A DNA stretch of 64,000 bases from Papilionanthe hookeriana x Papilionanthe teres (lineage: Eukaryota > Streptophyta > Magnoliopsida > Asparagales > Orchidaceae): contig CM040439.1 in the NCBI GenBank assembly GCA_022702705.1, positions 29,762,930-29,826,929 of the forward strand. The letters run 5' to 3'. Every line of letters begins with the position of its first letter. The stretch's first letter is position 1. A program made the translations under genes and the position numbers. The notes under the pieces are model-generated. The model was given only the letters and a program-made list of their open reading frames with translations. It was not told where the DNA came from and did no database searches. This document shows, one piece after another, positions 34,801 to 49,800 of the stretch.

Positions 34801-37800
34801 AAACCTTCTGGTACAGGTTCGATGACGCTTTCAGGTAAACATGTTTGCATGAATGTCTTAAACAAACTCTATGATCCAAATTCTTGAGTCATAGACTCCG
34901 GTGCTACAGACCATATGACCCCCACACCTCAACTCTTCCATTCCTATACGCCATGTCCAAGTAATAGAAAAATTATCGTGGCCAATGACTCTTTAGCTAC
35001 TGTTGCAGGGATTGGAGATATACATATCACACCGAGTCTTATCCTTAAAAACGTTCTCCATGTACCTAAACTGTCAACAAACCTTGTGTCCATTCAAAAG
35101 CTGACTCATTATCTCAAATGTTATGTTATTTTTTACTTTTTTTATTGTGTTTTTCAGAACCAGGACTCAAGGGAAGAGGAATGGACTTGCTAAGGAAAGG
35201 AACGGTCTTTATCACCTTGAATCATCACAGAAAAATAGGAGAAATTTGTCTTCATCTTTCCTAAGTTCCTCAAACAGAGATGTCATTTGGCTATATCATC
35301 TGCGTCTTGGTCATCCTTCTTTTAGGGTTTTAAACACAATGTTCCCTCACTTATTCCAAGGATTAGATATTGTTGAATATCATTGTGACATTTGCGAATT
35401 GGCAAAACATAGTCGTATATCGTTTCCTATTAACACTAAAAGAAGTTCTCATCCTTTTCATTTGATTCATAGTGACATATGGGGACCTTCCACTATACCT
35501 AACATTTTTGGGGCTCGTTGGTTTGTATCCTTAATTGATGATTGCACCCGGGTTACATGGCTTTTTCTTCTTAAACAAAAATCCGATGTTAGCACTGTTA
35601 TACTTAATTTCCATTCTATGGTTCAAAATCAATTTGGGGTCAAAATAAAAAGTTTTAGGACAGACAATCTTGAGACTACTTCAATCGGATTCTATCACCT
35701 TACTTTCAATCACGAGGAATTATCCATGAGTCATCATGAGTGGAGACACCCCAACAAAATGGAGTAAGTGAAAAAAGAATGAACATTTACTCAACACCAC
35801 CCGAGCCTTACTATTTCAAGGGAATGTTTCTAAATCCTATTGGGCAGAGTCGTTCTTAATGCCACATATATGATAAATAGACTTCCCTCCCGTGTGGTAG
35901 AAAACAAAAGCCTCATAGAAGTACTTAATAGCTTCTACCCTCACTTCAGAATCTCAAATGGCCTCACACCTGCAGGTATTTGAGTGTACTGCCTTTGTTC
36001 ATGTCCACAAACAACATAGAGGAAGCTAGACCTCAGAGCCATCAAATGTGTTTTCCTCGGTTACTCATCCACTCAAAAGGGATACAAGTGTTACAACCCT
36101 TCTACTGTAAAATTTTACATCTCTGCAGATGTCACTTTCACGTGAAAATAAACCTTTTTCTCTAAGTCCTCTCTTCGGGGGAGATTTCAATGAGGGAAGA
36201 TAAGTACTTGTGAGTCCTTCTGAACCACCACTAAAAAACCTTGACCTTCCGCATGTGCCAGCCCGTGTTGTTGAATCGGAATCCCGTAACCAAACTCTCC
36301 TCACGTTCCAGTTGCACCCGATGAACCGGAATCCCCAAAACCAAACTCTCCTCATGTTCCAGTTGAACCCGAGTCCCCAAAACCAATCACATCTAAGTCA
36401 CCCGATCCTATCACTTACAATTTCTCAAGATTTTCTCAGGTGTATTCAAGGAGAAAGACCGTTCCTGAACTGACACAATTCCAAGATTCCAATCCAAATT
36501 CTGGAAATGAAATCATGGTAAGATCAGAACCTCTTTATCCACTATCTCACTATGTCTCTCTTAAGCGCCTATCACTCGCTCAAAAAGGTTCATCGTGAAT
36601 TTGAACACCGTTGTCATCCAAAAAATGTGTCTGAGGCATTGTCAAAAAGAGAATGGAGGGATGCTATGAGAGAGGAAATGAGTGCATTAGAAAAGAATAA
36701 AACATGGGAGATCGTTGATAAACCAAAAGGAAAGAACATTGTTGATTGCAAGTGAATTTTTACATTGAAATACAAGGTCGATGGATCACTTGAAAGATAT
36801 AAAGCAAGGTTAGTAGCCGAAGGATACACTCGGACTTACTGGGTGGACTATCGGGAAACCTTCGCTCCAAGTAGCAAAGATGAACACTGTGAGAATCCTG
36901 TTATCATTGGCTGCTCACTTCAAATGACAACTGTTACAGTATGATGTTAAGAATGCATTCCTCCATGGTGATCTAAATGAGGAAATCTACATGAACATCC
37001 CACCGGGATTTGAAGGGGACACAGGTAACAAGGTGTGCAAGCTGAAAAATGCACTTTATCGATTAAAACAATCTCCTAGAGCTTGGTTTAGCAGATTTTC
37101 AAAAGTCATGAAGGAATCTGGGTATAAACAAAGCCAATGTGACCACACTCTTTTCATTAAACATTCAGCTGCAGGGAGAGTGACTGCCCTTTTGGTCTAT
37201 GTGGACGACATCATAGTTACTGGAAATGATGAAAAAGAGAAACATGAATTGGCGCCGAGACTCAGTAAAAGAGTTTGAAACAAAGGAACCGGGAAATCAA
37301 GATCTTCACAGGTATTGAGGTGGCATATTCCACACGAGGGATCTTCATATCTCGAGAAAAGTACGTGATTGATTTATTGGCAGAAACAGCGAAGACTGGG
37401 TGTAAGCCGATCTCTACTCCAATAGGTCCAAACTATAAGTTGGGAGAAGCTAAAGAAGAACCAAGTGTGGACAAAAGAATGTACCAGAGGCTGGTTGGAA
37501 GACTCATACACCTTGCTCACACTCGACCAGACATAGCATATTCTGTAAGTTTGATCAGTCAATTCATGCATGATCCAAGAGAACCTCATCTTCAGGCAGC
37601 TTACAGGGTACTACATTGCTTGAAAGGCAATACGGGGAAAGGAATCTTGTTCAAAAGGAATGACGCTCTTACTCTGGAAGCCTACACCGACGCTGACTAT
37701 GCTGGCTCTCTAGTGGACGGAAGATCTACTACGGGATATCGTACTTTTCTTGGAAGCAACCTAAGTGACATGGAGGAGCAAAAGCGAATGTAGTTGCAAG

Positions 37801-40800
37801 GTCATCTCAGAATCGAATTGAGGCTATTGCTCGAGAATTATGTGAATTATTGTGGCTGAAAATTATTTTGGATGATTTAAGAGTCCAATGGGAGAGTCCT
37901 ATGAAGCTCTACTGTGACAACAAGTCAGTTATTAATATAGCTCATAACCCTATACAACACGATAAGAAAAAACATATCAAAATTGCTAGACATTTCATCA
38001 AAGAAAAATTGGAGGAAGGGTTAGTATGTATGTTTTATGTTCCATCAGAGAAACAGCTAGCCGATGTTCTAACAAAGAGGCTGAACTGTTCGAGTTTCCA
38101 TGATATTGTATCCAAGCTGGGAATGGAAGACATCTATTCCTCAGCTTGAGGGGGAGTGTTGAAGTTTCCAGATTTATCCTGTAAATAGATTGGGAGAATA
38201 AATTAAGAATCTATTTGTATTAATTTGTATTAATTTGTATTAATTTGTAATCCCTTAAATCAAGTGAATTAGGTAGATAGTTTCATTTTTATTCATTGTA
38301 ATCTCCTCTATATAACAACTTGTATTACCAATTCAAAGCAAGGAAATACAGAATAATTTTCTCCCATATATGATTTCCCACACCATTTAATATGGCTAAA
38401 ATCTTTTATTGATTGATTCTACCACAAAATAGGTTTCCATACCATATCATTCTCATCTGATCTATAAATTCCCCCTAGAATAAAGAAACTAAGAGTTCGT
38501 AACCATGCCCTCATCACTACCCAACCCCACCCAAAACCATTAAAAATCATATTCTCCATTTAAATCATAAAGTTGGTCGATAATTGGCCCAATCCTTCTG
38601 ATTATTTGGAGCAAGATTCACCTATAGACCACCATGAAAGATGGATCTATGGGATTTTGATAAGTTTTGCCACCATACCCCAACTTTTTAAGCATTAAAG
38701 TATTTAAAAATAAGAACGACATGTTTAAAGGCAAAACCTAGGGTTGGGTTAAGACTGCCGCCCAAGGGGAGGGGTCTCACCCTCCTGGTCATCTATTATT
38801 ATAAATATATTATTTTCTTTGCTTAGGGTTAGTTTTTGTTGAGGTTACTGTCGAGCCATTAGTGTCTCAAGTTCTCCTTTCTAGGGTAGTATCCGAGGAC
38901 AGGTAGTGCTCCGAGGTGGTAATTTCCTTCCTATTTCCTTTCCTCTCCCCTCTAACTGTTTGTCGTTGCTCCGCCACCAGCAATCCCTTCCTGCTATTTG
39001 CCCCTCTATCCAACCGTAACTCCACTATCAGCCCCTCTATACAACTGTAACCCCACTTCTAGCCCCTCTGTCCAACAACAATTTCACCACCTGTTCTCTA
39101 CACTGTCGTAATCCCCACTACCCGCTTCTTCCCAACCGAAAACCCACTCTTATCCGTCTATAGTTTCTGCAAAGCCTTCTCATGGTTGTCAATAGTTGCA
39201 GCAACCTTGTTCTATCTGCCCATCCCTACCCTTCAGCTACTACCGCAACCCGATTTCCAACCTCTAGCTGTGGCCGCAACCTCCAACCGTCAACCTACTT
39301 TTGTCCAATCGACACCACCACCTTCATCCTCACCCTAGAGTGTCTTGTTTATTGTCATTTATTTCATATTTTCAAGAGTCTTAGTTTTAACCCATCTGAA
39401 TTTCAACAATAAGATTTGCATTTCTTTGTGGTTTGGGTTAACTCCGATATCACTAAAATAAAACCTCATTAATTCCTTGATTGTCAGTTATCTTTGGAAA
39501 TTGTCAGTGATTATTAATTATGGCATTTGTCTTTTATGGTAACTTTGAATCAAAAATAAAAAATTATTAATAAAATTAAAATTATTAGGAAGTATGTCAT
39601 CCTCAAATTTTACAAATAAAAATATTATGATCCTTACAAGATCTGAGGAGCTTCCATGAGCCTAATTAGTTCAGAAGTATTATCTTCATTATCCAAAGTG
39701 GAAGCCTAATGTTTGAAAGCACCAAAACAAAAAATTAAAACGCAAGGGCTTCAGGAAGATAGTGTCAAAGTACATCAAACTAAAGTTTTAAGAAATAATT
39801 AATAATGCAAAACCTTCTTCATATCAAGAGAGAAACCAATAACCTTATAAAATGGCTAGATAACATTAATCATTTATGCCAACATTAGTAAAAAAGCCAA
39901 CAATTCCCATAATTCAGGTCAAACATGGAGAGGAGCATGAAAATTTTTTATCCAATTAAAATAGCTGTAGTATAGTCACATGTGTAAAACAAATCAAACT
40001 AATTAAAAAAACCAATGGAAATGAAATACATTGTGCGGAGGAAATCCACATTAACTACAATTGCTACACACCTGTGTTTCTCCACGAGTGAAAAGTGCAC
40101 TTCCATGTGCTCGTGGTAATAGTCCACATTGTGTGGAAATAGAGCGAATCTCTGAAGGAATTCGACCGTCGCTTCTTTTCCCACCCTAGAAAAAAAAAAA
40201 GAACAGAAGTCAAACAGATCAGAGAGTTCAGTTCAATTTCTTCTGCACATGCCATCCAGAATAAGATTTGCCAAGCAATACATCTTTATATGACATGAAT
40301 CAAAAAAGCTTCCTTTTTCCCTCTTTCTTCATCAAGGAGTAGGTTGATCTCTATGATAATTCATCATTGGCAAGTTAAAGTCAATGATTCCAACAATCAT
40401 TACGATCCAACCAAAGCACATTTCAAAACGTGTGAGGGCACAAACTAGGTGAAACATAATTCATATGATTTTGTTCCCTGATAAGTACATTGGTCATGTA
40501 ATTCCTCAAATAGATGATCTAGGAATGCTAGCCAATAGAAACTTTTCCGCACAAGGTCTAGTCAGTCACCATTAGAAGCATAAGAACCTCAAGAGGTTCC
40601 CTCTCCAACATTTCTATCATGGAGGGCTGAAATGGAAGATCATAAGAATTTTCAGTTTTGCTTTCACTAAAACTTATTCGATGATCTGTGATTTCCCCTT
40701 TTAGCTTTAATTATACCAACAGTGGGACTGATTTTAGATATTCATTTCTAGGCTAAGCAAGCCATTCTGACATGCTAATAAAAAAGCGACTGCAGCATTC

Positions 40801-43800
40801 TATATGAAATGTATATAGCAGGCTTAACTTATAATACCAATCAAATTACAGCATGGTGTTCAAATCAATTGCATTCAAGATTCCAAATGGTAGGGGAATG
40901 AATTCATTTTTTTTTATTTGAGTTAATTCATAATCATTCTGCACTGCACAAGATAATATATAAGAGGGTGTTATAGGATGGAAGAGGCCAAAAGTTTCAA
41001 CATGATAGAGCCTAGTAACATCATCAGGTTTATAAGCTAGCATTATGTGTAAAACTTCCCAAAAGCTTCAAGCCTATGCACAGCACTATATTTCCCAAAT
41101 AATAAAGATTTATCCTTAACTTTAGTCTAAGTGGAGATTAATACAAAATGGAAAACGGATTAAGCTGTTTCCTTTAAAGTATAAATTAGAAGAGGATAAG
41201 AGCTTGGTTGAATAAAAAATAATTTTAGTCTATTCTTATTTCCTCTTCTTTATGGGAAAATTTAAGGTCTTAAAAATCATATGAGATAGGTTGGTCCAAT
41301 TGTTTCAACCCATAAACAGGTCCTTAACCAACTACAATTTTATTTCAAGACCGTTTCACATCTAAACAGTCAATGATTGACGAGTTAAATAGTGAATTGG
41401 CCCGATATTTTATACAACAACAACAACAACAAAGCCTTAATCCCACTCAGTGGAGTCGGCTACATGAATCCTTTTTCTCCATTGCGTCCTATTTATTGTC
41501 AAATTTTCGTTTAATTCTAATAAATAAAGATCATTTTTTATGCAATAAGCCCAAGTTTTCCTAGGTCTACCTCTGCCTTTCTTAACATAAGTTGTATCTA
41601 AAACATCTACTTTCCTAATCGGATCATCAGGTGGTCGACGTTTAATGTGACCAAACCATCTAAGGCGACACTCTCTAATTTTATCCATCACTGGTGCAAC
41701 ACCAACCCTATTACGGATATATTCATTTCGCATTTTGTCTCCAAGTGTGAAGCCACTCATCCACCTAATCATTCTCATCTCGACAACACTTAACTTAACA
41801 TTATGCTTCTCTTTTAAAGGCCAACATTCAGCACCATAGAGCATTGCAGGTCTCACCACCGTCTTATAAAATTTTCCTTTCAGTCTAAGCGGTACTTTTC
41901 TATCACAGAATAGACCGGACGCATTCCTCCACTTCAACCAACCAACCTGAATTTTACTATTAACATCCCCATCTATATCACCATCGCTTTAAACAATGGA
42001 CCTGAGATATCTAAATCGTTCACACCTTTTAATAATTTGATCACCCAAAGTAACAATTCTGTCACTAGGTTTACTATTACTAAAAGTACATTCCATGTAT
42101 TCAGTTTTAGTTCTACTCAAACGAAGACATTTAGACTCCAATGTAGACCTACACAATTCAAGTTTTTCTTGGGTTTTTTCTCTCGTCTTATCCACGAGGA
42201 GGATATCATCAGCAAAAAGCATACACCAAGGTACATCCTCTTGTAAATGCCCAGTAAGACCATCCATAAATAAAGCAAAAAGATATGGGCTTAAAGCCGA
42301 TCCCTGATGTAAACCAACAGAAATAGTAAAATAATTGGTCAATCATCCTTCAGTTCGAACACATGTAACAGCTCTAGCATACATATCTTTAATAACTTGA
42401 ATATAAGTCATATCAAAAATTCTTCTCAAGGACTCTCCAAAGAACATCTCTAGGAACCTTATCGTAAGCTTTTTCTAAATCAATAAAAATCAAATGTAGA
42501 TCCTCCTTATTATCTCTGTACTTCTCCATCAAACTCTCAATAAATGTATAGCTTCCATAGTAGACCTGCCCGACATAAATCCAAATTTATTATGAGAAAC
42601 CTTCGTAATACGCCTTAACCTATGTTCAATTACCCTCTCCCATAATTTTAAAGTATGACACATCAATTTAATTCCTCTATAATTTGCACACTCTTGTGCA
42701 TCTCCTTTATTCTTAAAAATGGGGACCAAAATGCTCTTCCTCCACTCCTCAAGCATCTTTTTAGTTTTTAAAATAATATTAAAAAGTTTAGTAAGCCAAG
42801 AAACTCCCAAATCACCTAAACATTTCCACACTTCAATTGGGATATCATCAGGTCCTACAGACTTTCCACCCTTGAAGCGTCCTCAACTTCTTTTTTACAA
42901 ATGCGACGGTAAAAATGAAAAATTTTATTATTATTAACGATATTAAGATCACTAAGATTGATCGTACTTACAGCATCTTCATTAAAAAGTTTATCAAAAT
43001 AACTCGCCCACCTATGTTGAATATCTTTTAATAAAAAAAACACTTTTTGATTTTCATCTTTAATACACTTTATTTGAGTTAAATCTTTACTTTTCTTTTC
43101 TCTTTGTTTGGCTAGTTTATACATATATTTTCCACCGTCCTTAGTATCTGACATGTTATAAAGATCACTAAAAGCATAATTTTTAGCGTCACAGATTATT
43201 CTTTTAGACTCTTTGCGAACCGTTTTATATTTTTCTCAGTTCTCTACGATTTTACATTTAAACTAATTTTTATAGAACTTCTTATATTTTATCTTTTCTT
43301 GCATATTATTATTCCACCACCAACTATTTTTATTTATATAAACTTTTTCTTTTGATTCTCCAAATACATCTTTAGCCACTTGTTTAATAGTATTAGTTAA
43401 TTTTTCTCACATATCATTTGCGTCTTCATGGACATCCCAAATATTTAAATCTTGAATTTTACTCATAAGAATAATTTTATTTGTCTTTTAGGTGCCCACA
43501 TCTTATTCTACGATGTTGAATCCTAGTATTCTTTATTTTACAACTCTTAATCTTAAAATCTAGAACTAATAATCGATGTTAGGTACTTAATTCCTCACTT
43601 GGAATGACCTTACAATCCTTACAATCTCGACGATCTCTTCTTCTCATAAGAAAATAATCAATTTGTGTTTTATTAGATCCATTCTTATAAGTAATAAGAT
43701 GTTCATCTCTTTCTTGAATAAAGTATTAGTAATAATCATATCATATGCTAAAGAAAATCTAAAATCAGCTCTACCTTCTTCATTAATCACTCCATAACTG

Positions 43801-46800
43801 TAGCACTATGAATATTTCGAAATCTTCTACCATTCTACCGACGTGTCCATTTAAATCTCCTCCAATAAAAATTTTTCTTCAAGTGGTATCGAGTGTATTA
43901 AGTCTTCTAAATCATTCCAGAATTTATCTTTAGACCTATATCTAAACCAACTTGAGGAGCATAAGCACTTATAATATTAAAAATCTTAAGTATCAATAAT
44001 AATCTTAAGTCGCTATAATTCTATCTCCAACTCTATTAATTTTAACAACATTATCTTTCAAACTCTTATCTATAATTACACTTACACCATTTCTAAGACG
44101 ACTCTTACTGGAATACCATAGCTTTAAAACCTAAGTTATCAACCTCCTTAGCTTTTTCTCCAACCCATTTAGTTTCTTGAATACATAAGATATTTATCTT
44201 TCTATGAATCATAATATCAACTAATTCCATTAATTTACCATTAAGGGTACCTATATTCCAAGATCCTATTCTAATACTAGTATCATGGACCGATATTTTA
44301 TGAACCTCCCAATTTTAATATTTATCAATTTATGGCTTTTTTATTTTGATCAAATTGTTATCAATAAAAGGCTAAATAAAAAGGTAATTAATCTATTAAT
44401 CCTAATTTTAGTTAAATATTTTGTAAACATTGGAAAAGATATTGGTGAAAGTTTTCTGATTTTGGTAGTCATTGTTGTTTCAATCTAATAGTACTGTTCC
44501 AGATATTCTACAAGCATTTGTATATAAACAAAAAGAAAATAATAAAAATGTCATATTCTTTAAATTTTGATTTAGAATCATATTCAAAATAATTAATCAT
44601 GAAATGTCAAGATGTAGAAGATTGTACTTTGGATTGATAAAAAATATTATTATGGTATCATTATTAATTCATTTAAATCATATTATAATTTTAATATTCA
44701 TTATGCTACCCAATTCAATCATATTTGAACCTTAAACCTCACCTTTCAGTTTAATGTCAAGTCCTTTCAAAATTTTAAAAAAAATAAAGATCTCAATACT
44801 ATTGATATTCACTACATCGAAGAAATTTGTTCTTTTGCTTGCATGTGCGTAGGATGGATATGGTTCCAAGAAAATATAAGGTGAGAACCAATTAGAAGTG
44901 ATGGGGTGGCGCTTTAGTTTTGAATAGGAAAGTTGGTTGAGCTAATTTTTAAATTTAGGAATAAGTGTGAATTTTGATTGGGGTTAGCGTTGATTTCTTT
45001 GTGGGGCAGCTTATTTTGTGTTGGATTAAGTATTAATTGAAATTTGAATGAAATGTGATTTGAAAATTTCCAAGCAAGTGGAAGCGAAGGTTTTTTATAA
45101 AGATGTGAGAAAGAATACGCGAAAAGATGTCTGCGAGGATAAAGTTCTGGTTGGTAAGTACTTGTGCATGTGGAAGCACAGTGGAGTAAATCGACAAGAG
45201 AGAAGTATCTGGTAGATAGAAATTCATCCAAAATTCATTCAATGTAAAGTTAAGGGTTATGGATGGATCAAAAAGAGAGAAATAATAAAGGAGGCCGTGG
45301 TGGTTGGATTAACAAAGGAAAAGAAAGAACATGAAAATATTGACAACAAATAAAAAACATAAGTAAACATTAATGAAAGAACAATATTAAGGAGATCATA
45401 ACATCAAACTTCCCGGAATCAAGAAAACATTCCCCAAAACACTATGATGTAGCGGAGTGGAAAGATAAAAATATCCTCCATAAAGTTAATGTGGAAAAAT
45501 TGTAGAAAGATAAAACCCAAAAATTAAGCCTACAATAGTACAGAAAACTAAAGATCTGTGAACGTAAAACCTATAGGAATAGGCATCAAGCACCATAGCA
45601 AGAAGGATCATTGGCATGTCTGAAAGAAGATTTCATCAAACAAAACCTGAAACTGCTCCCAGCAGCATCATATTATAGAAAAAGGTCCAAAAAAGGACAC
45701 CCTTAATAAACTAAATAACGGCATTACATGCCCTGTGAACCAGAAAGAGTCATAAGAAAATATGCTAATTACAATAAACGAAAATAAGAAAAGAGCAAAA
45801 ACCAGTAATAAAGAATGTCAGTCATCATTTTAGTGTTGCATTAATTTCATATTATTAATAAGAAAATCGGAAATCTTCAACCTATCTTCTTTTTCATCCT
45901 AAAAAAGAAAACTGACAAAACAAATATTCAATTATCATTTTTCAGAACTTTCTTCAAATCGAAGACTTACAAAGTAATATTTCATCAACTTTGATTGTTC
46001 GACCTGACAATTCAAGCTATATAAAAAAAAGAGAATGTGGGTTGAGTTTTTTAGATATTGAAGACGATCCAGTGTAATCTCATGATATTTATAATAAAAT
46101 AACAACTAACAAAGAGGAAACAAAAAAACAACTACGATATCAATACCATTTAACATTGTATACTCGTGATAAAGGGAAACTCAAAGAAAAAAAGAGTCCA
46201 CAAATGATTGAATTGCCCAGAATCCATGAATCCCTTAGGTAATGTCCTCACTGAGTCTTTACCGCATAATCAATCCACTTCATCTTCGAATTCTGAGCTT
46301 TCTAGTTCTGAACCAGAGTGTAGCCCTAATTTTAAATCTAATGAATTTTGTCATCACATTGATGCTTGCAATGGGGTAAGATCTTGCACCCATCATTAAT
46401 TATCACATTATGCGTCATATGAAAATCTCTCACTCATTCTTTGAGTATTTACCTCACATTTGTGTTTTATGTAGATTTCTAATAATGTACAGGATGCTCT
46501 AAAAGTTCCTAAGTAAAAGGAGGTTGTCTTCGAGGAGATGAAAGCTCTGAAAAAAATGACATGTGGGAATTTATTGATCTATTTAGATGGAAAACTATCG
46601 AATACAAATGGGTGTTTATAATGTTGATGGCTCTTTAGAACTGTACAAAGCTCAACTGTTTATTAAGGAGTTCAATCGGGCCTACGATATGGATTACATA
46701 CGAGACATTTGCCCAAGTCATAAAAACTATATTTTGTAAAATTACTTTTGTCACTTAAAATAGCAAGTCATGATTGACCCCTACAACAATAAGCCATAAA

Positions 46801-49800
46801 AAATGCATTTATCAACGCAGACTTAAAAGAAAAAGTGTACATAGATGCATCTCAAGATTTAATGAGAAGTTTGGCACATAAGTGTGTAAACTAAAAAAGT
46901 GTATGCAAGTTGAAACAATCACCAAGAATGTGGTTTGAAAAATTTATACTATTTTTTAAAAGTCAGAGGAATACTCAAGGGCAAGAAGATCATATAATGT
47001 TCTTCAGACATTCAAAAGATGAGAAGATAATCACACTGATTGTGTATGTGAACGACAAAATACTCACCGAAACAGACGTACATGAAATGAAACCGTTGAA
47101 GACTTCCCTCTCATCAGTATTTGAGATGAAAAGACTTAGAACCTCTGATGTATTTCCTTAGCTTAAAGTTTGATAGATTGAACAAAGGGATTGTAGTTTC
47201 TCAACGCTAGTATGTTCTTGATTTTCTTTAAAAAAAAACTGAATTGAGTGGTTCTAGCCCTGCAAACACTCTAATTGACCTCAAATCAAAAATTGAGAGA
47301 TAAAAGAAAGGTGACCCAATGAATACGGTTCAATATCATGAGTTGGTGGAAAATTTAATATACTTATCACAAACATGACCAGACATCGCCTTTGTTGTAA
47401 GTTTGGTAAGTTAATTAATTTTGTCCTCTGAGAAACAACTTGAAGCAGTTAACAGAATTCTCAGACACCTAAAAGGTACACCAAGGGATTACCTTTTAAA
47501 GACCACATAACAAAACATAGAGGCATACACTGATGCAGATTGGGCGGGCTCAGTTGTTGACAGAAGGCCGACGCTCAAATACTATATTAATGCCTAGGGA
47601 AATCTGGTTACGTGGCAAAGTAAGGAAAAGAATGTGATGGAAAGGAGTAGCACAAAGGCAGAATATCGAGCTATGGTTAATGTAGTATGTGAGATGTTAC
47701 GGCTAAAGAGAATTCTTGAAGTGCTACAGATCCCGAGCATGTCAATGATGTTGAGTTGTGATGCATTCCAAAAATCCAATGGAAAATAATCGCATAAAAC
47801 ATATGCAGATTGATAGATACTTAATAAAAGAGAAGATTGATTGGGGAGCTATTTGCATACCATTTATCCCTGATGCTCAACAAATAGTGAATAACTTCAC
47901 CAAAGGACTATTTAGGCCTAATTTTGAGTAGGACATAATAGATATTTATTATCCAAATTAGAAAGGGGGGTTGGGGGGGGTTGGGGGGGGGGGGGGGGGT
48001 TGGGTTGGATTTTAGGAAGATTTTGTTTTTTGTATATTTTATTATTAGTATTTTATATTGTTAGGATTTAGAATTATCGGCATGTCATAATTTCAGTTTC
48101 CTCATTTTATTATGGGGAGTTGTGGCTGATTTTATTGCTTTTCTAATGTGGAAGTCACACCCTTCCTTTTATCATGTAATTATTTTCAATGAAGTTAAAG
48201 AGAAACTATAATTTTTTTTCCCTCCCAAATTCTACAATATCAAATTAAAGTTCGATCATACTAGCATTGTGCAGCATCGACATGAATCTGGTAAGAAAGG
48301 GATTCGATAAATTTAGTAGATTGGCCTTATTATCATTAACCTTTTTGGGGTTGACAAGAAAGATATCAAGGGGGCCCGTTTTCTTTTATGTGTACTTTCT
48401 CTTACTGAATGAATTAAGGATTCATGATCTCCATGAACGAAGGATTCCTTGCCCATGAGTGACTACCATAGAGAACGTTTTCAGGTTTGTTCAGATATTC
48501 CTTCACTGTTAAAAGTTCTACCATCCTAAAATCTCATATTTACTAAGGCATAGTGTGAATTGCAAATCAACCACAGCCTCGGAACTTGATCTTATAGAAC
48601 CAACTGACCAAGCATACTGAATGATGTGCACAAACTTACGACACCATGAAAGAAACATGCAATACTCTATCGGATGGTAGCGTGGAAACTTTATTCCTCA
48701 ACTTGCTTCAGATCATGCCATTAGGTTTGTCATACACCATTTTTCAACTACGAATAATCAAGAAACTCATGCAGAAACATGCAATTTTCATCAAGAATGT
48801 CAGTTTCACGGCAATGAATCTCCTTTATATTGCATTTTTTTTCCTTTCCATTAGGCATGGCATTTTAAATGGCTTCAAAGATGACTTGCAAGAGGACCTA
48901 AAAACCCAAAAACTCTCAAACATAATAGGCTGCACATGCTACTATAATATGGATTGTGCATTGGTAAGAAACAATCACTCCATCCTCATTTCCTTAAACT
49001 TAATATTAGTTGTTTCGCATGATACTAAAAAGTAAAGAAATAAGTTAACAGCAACAGAAATGTAACACTAAGATAAATAATTAAAGGACAGTTCAACTGA
49101 AACATAATGAATGGTGCAAAATTTATAATTTCAAGAAATAAAGATGACAGGAAGCACGCAGATGATATAGAAATCATGTCATCCAAAATATATTAATAAA
49201 AAGGGATCAGATTAAAAATGAGATGTGAAGACCATTCCAATTCAGAAGCCTCAACACAATCTGGTAAAATTATTTTGCAAATCAAACCTCAACAATTCGT
49301 TTGCGGAGAAATTTTGAGGTAACTTCCTTGAAAACTAGCTTCACATCGACTTCGGAAAACAACTGCAAAAGAAAATTTTACAGCCATTGAAGGTTGTCTA
49401 AAAAACTTATTTTCATTCAGGAGAATCAAAAAATACCGTAACAGAAGGCAGAAATATCGTAGGTGTCTGAAAGCTAAATTACAATAATAGCAGCATACAC
49501 ATTGCATAGCAAAATTTCAAGTATATTGGATGATATGAATCGAGTGTTGATTTGTTTTTGTAAACAAGAATGGTGCCTACAAGTTTCCCAAGGTGAACAT
49601 AAAGAAAGGGCAGTTCCCTTTTTGTAAAATTATTTGTAGTGGTGCATTTGTACTTTATGGTGCTTTAGTTATGTGCGTAAATTTTAACAGGGGACACCAT
49701 CCTCCAGTCTGACTTCTGTTGTTTCAATGTTTTCGTACGCCACCAAATCCCATGCCCCCCACAACATCAAAATCATCAGCAAATGATTTTAGTTTAGTAA

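Larger units (their letters stand above)
33726..38382 (+). mobile_element. Ty1/copia LTR retrotransposon with gag mostly missing
   Basis: 4657 bp, two 226-bp LTRs, perfect CCATT duplication at 33721-33725 and 38383-38387. A primer-binding site TGGTATCAGAGCCC begins at 33952 and a purine tract GAGGGGGAG ends at 38156. Domains in order: short gag start, protease, integrase, reverse transcriptase, RNase H. Gag between the start codon region (34741) and protease (34890) is only about 45 codons long. Several stops and frameshifts. It lies in PNPase intron 5 on the strand opposite to the gene. Confidence 0.96.
41414..44289 (-). mobile_element. RTE-type LINE, nearly full length, perfect target duplication
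   Basis: 2876 bp flanked by CCGATATTTTAT at 41402-41413 and 44290-44301. The 3' end (left) is (ACA)n plus GCCTTAATCCCACTCAGTGG. Reading on the minus strand: an apurinic endonuclease region at 44280-43560 (RIGSWNIGTLNGKLMELVDI, then ILCIQETKWVGEKAKEVD) with stops, a spacer, reverse transcriptase and a C-terminal zone. No poly(A) tail; the short trinucleotide tail is typical of plant RTE elements. Confidence 0.93.

Noticed and set aside
39999..40255. Two minus-strand frames over PNPase exon e
   Set aside because: They are the other two frames; the frame encoding GGKRSDGR and HGSALFTRGETQ is the real one.
48646..49035. 129-codon plus-strand frame near PNPase exon d
   Set aside because: No recognisable domain, no splice or promoter context, and antisense to the host gene; not enough to call a gene.
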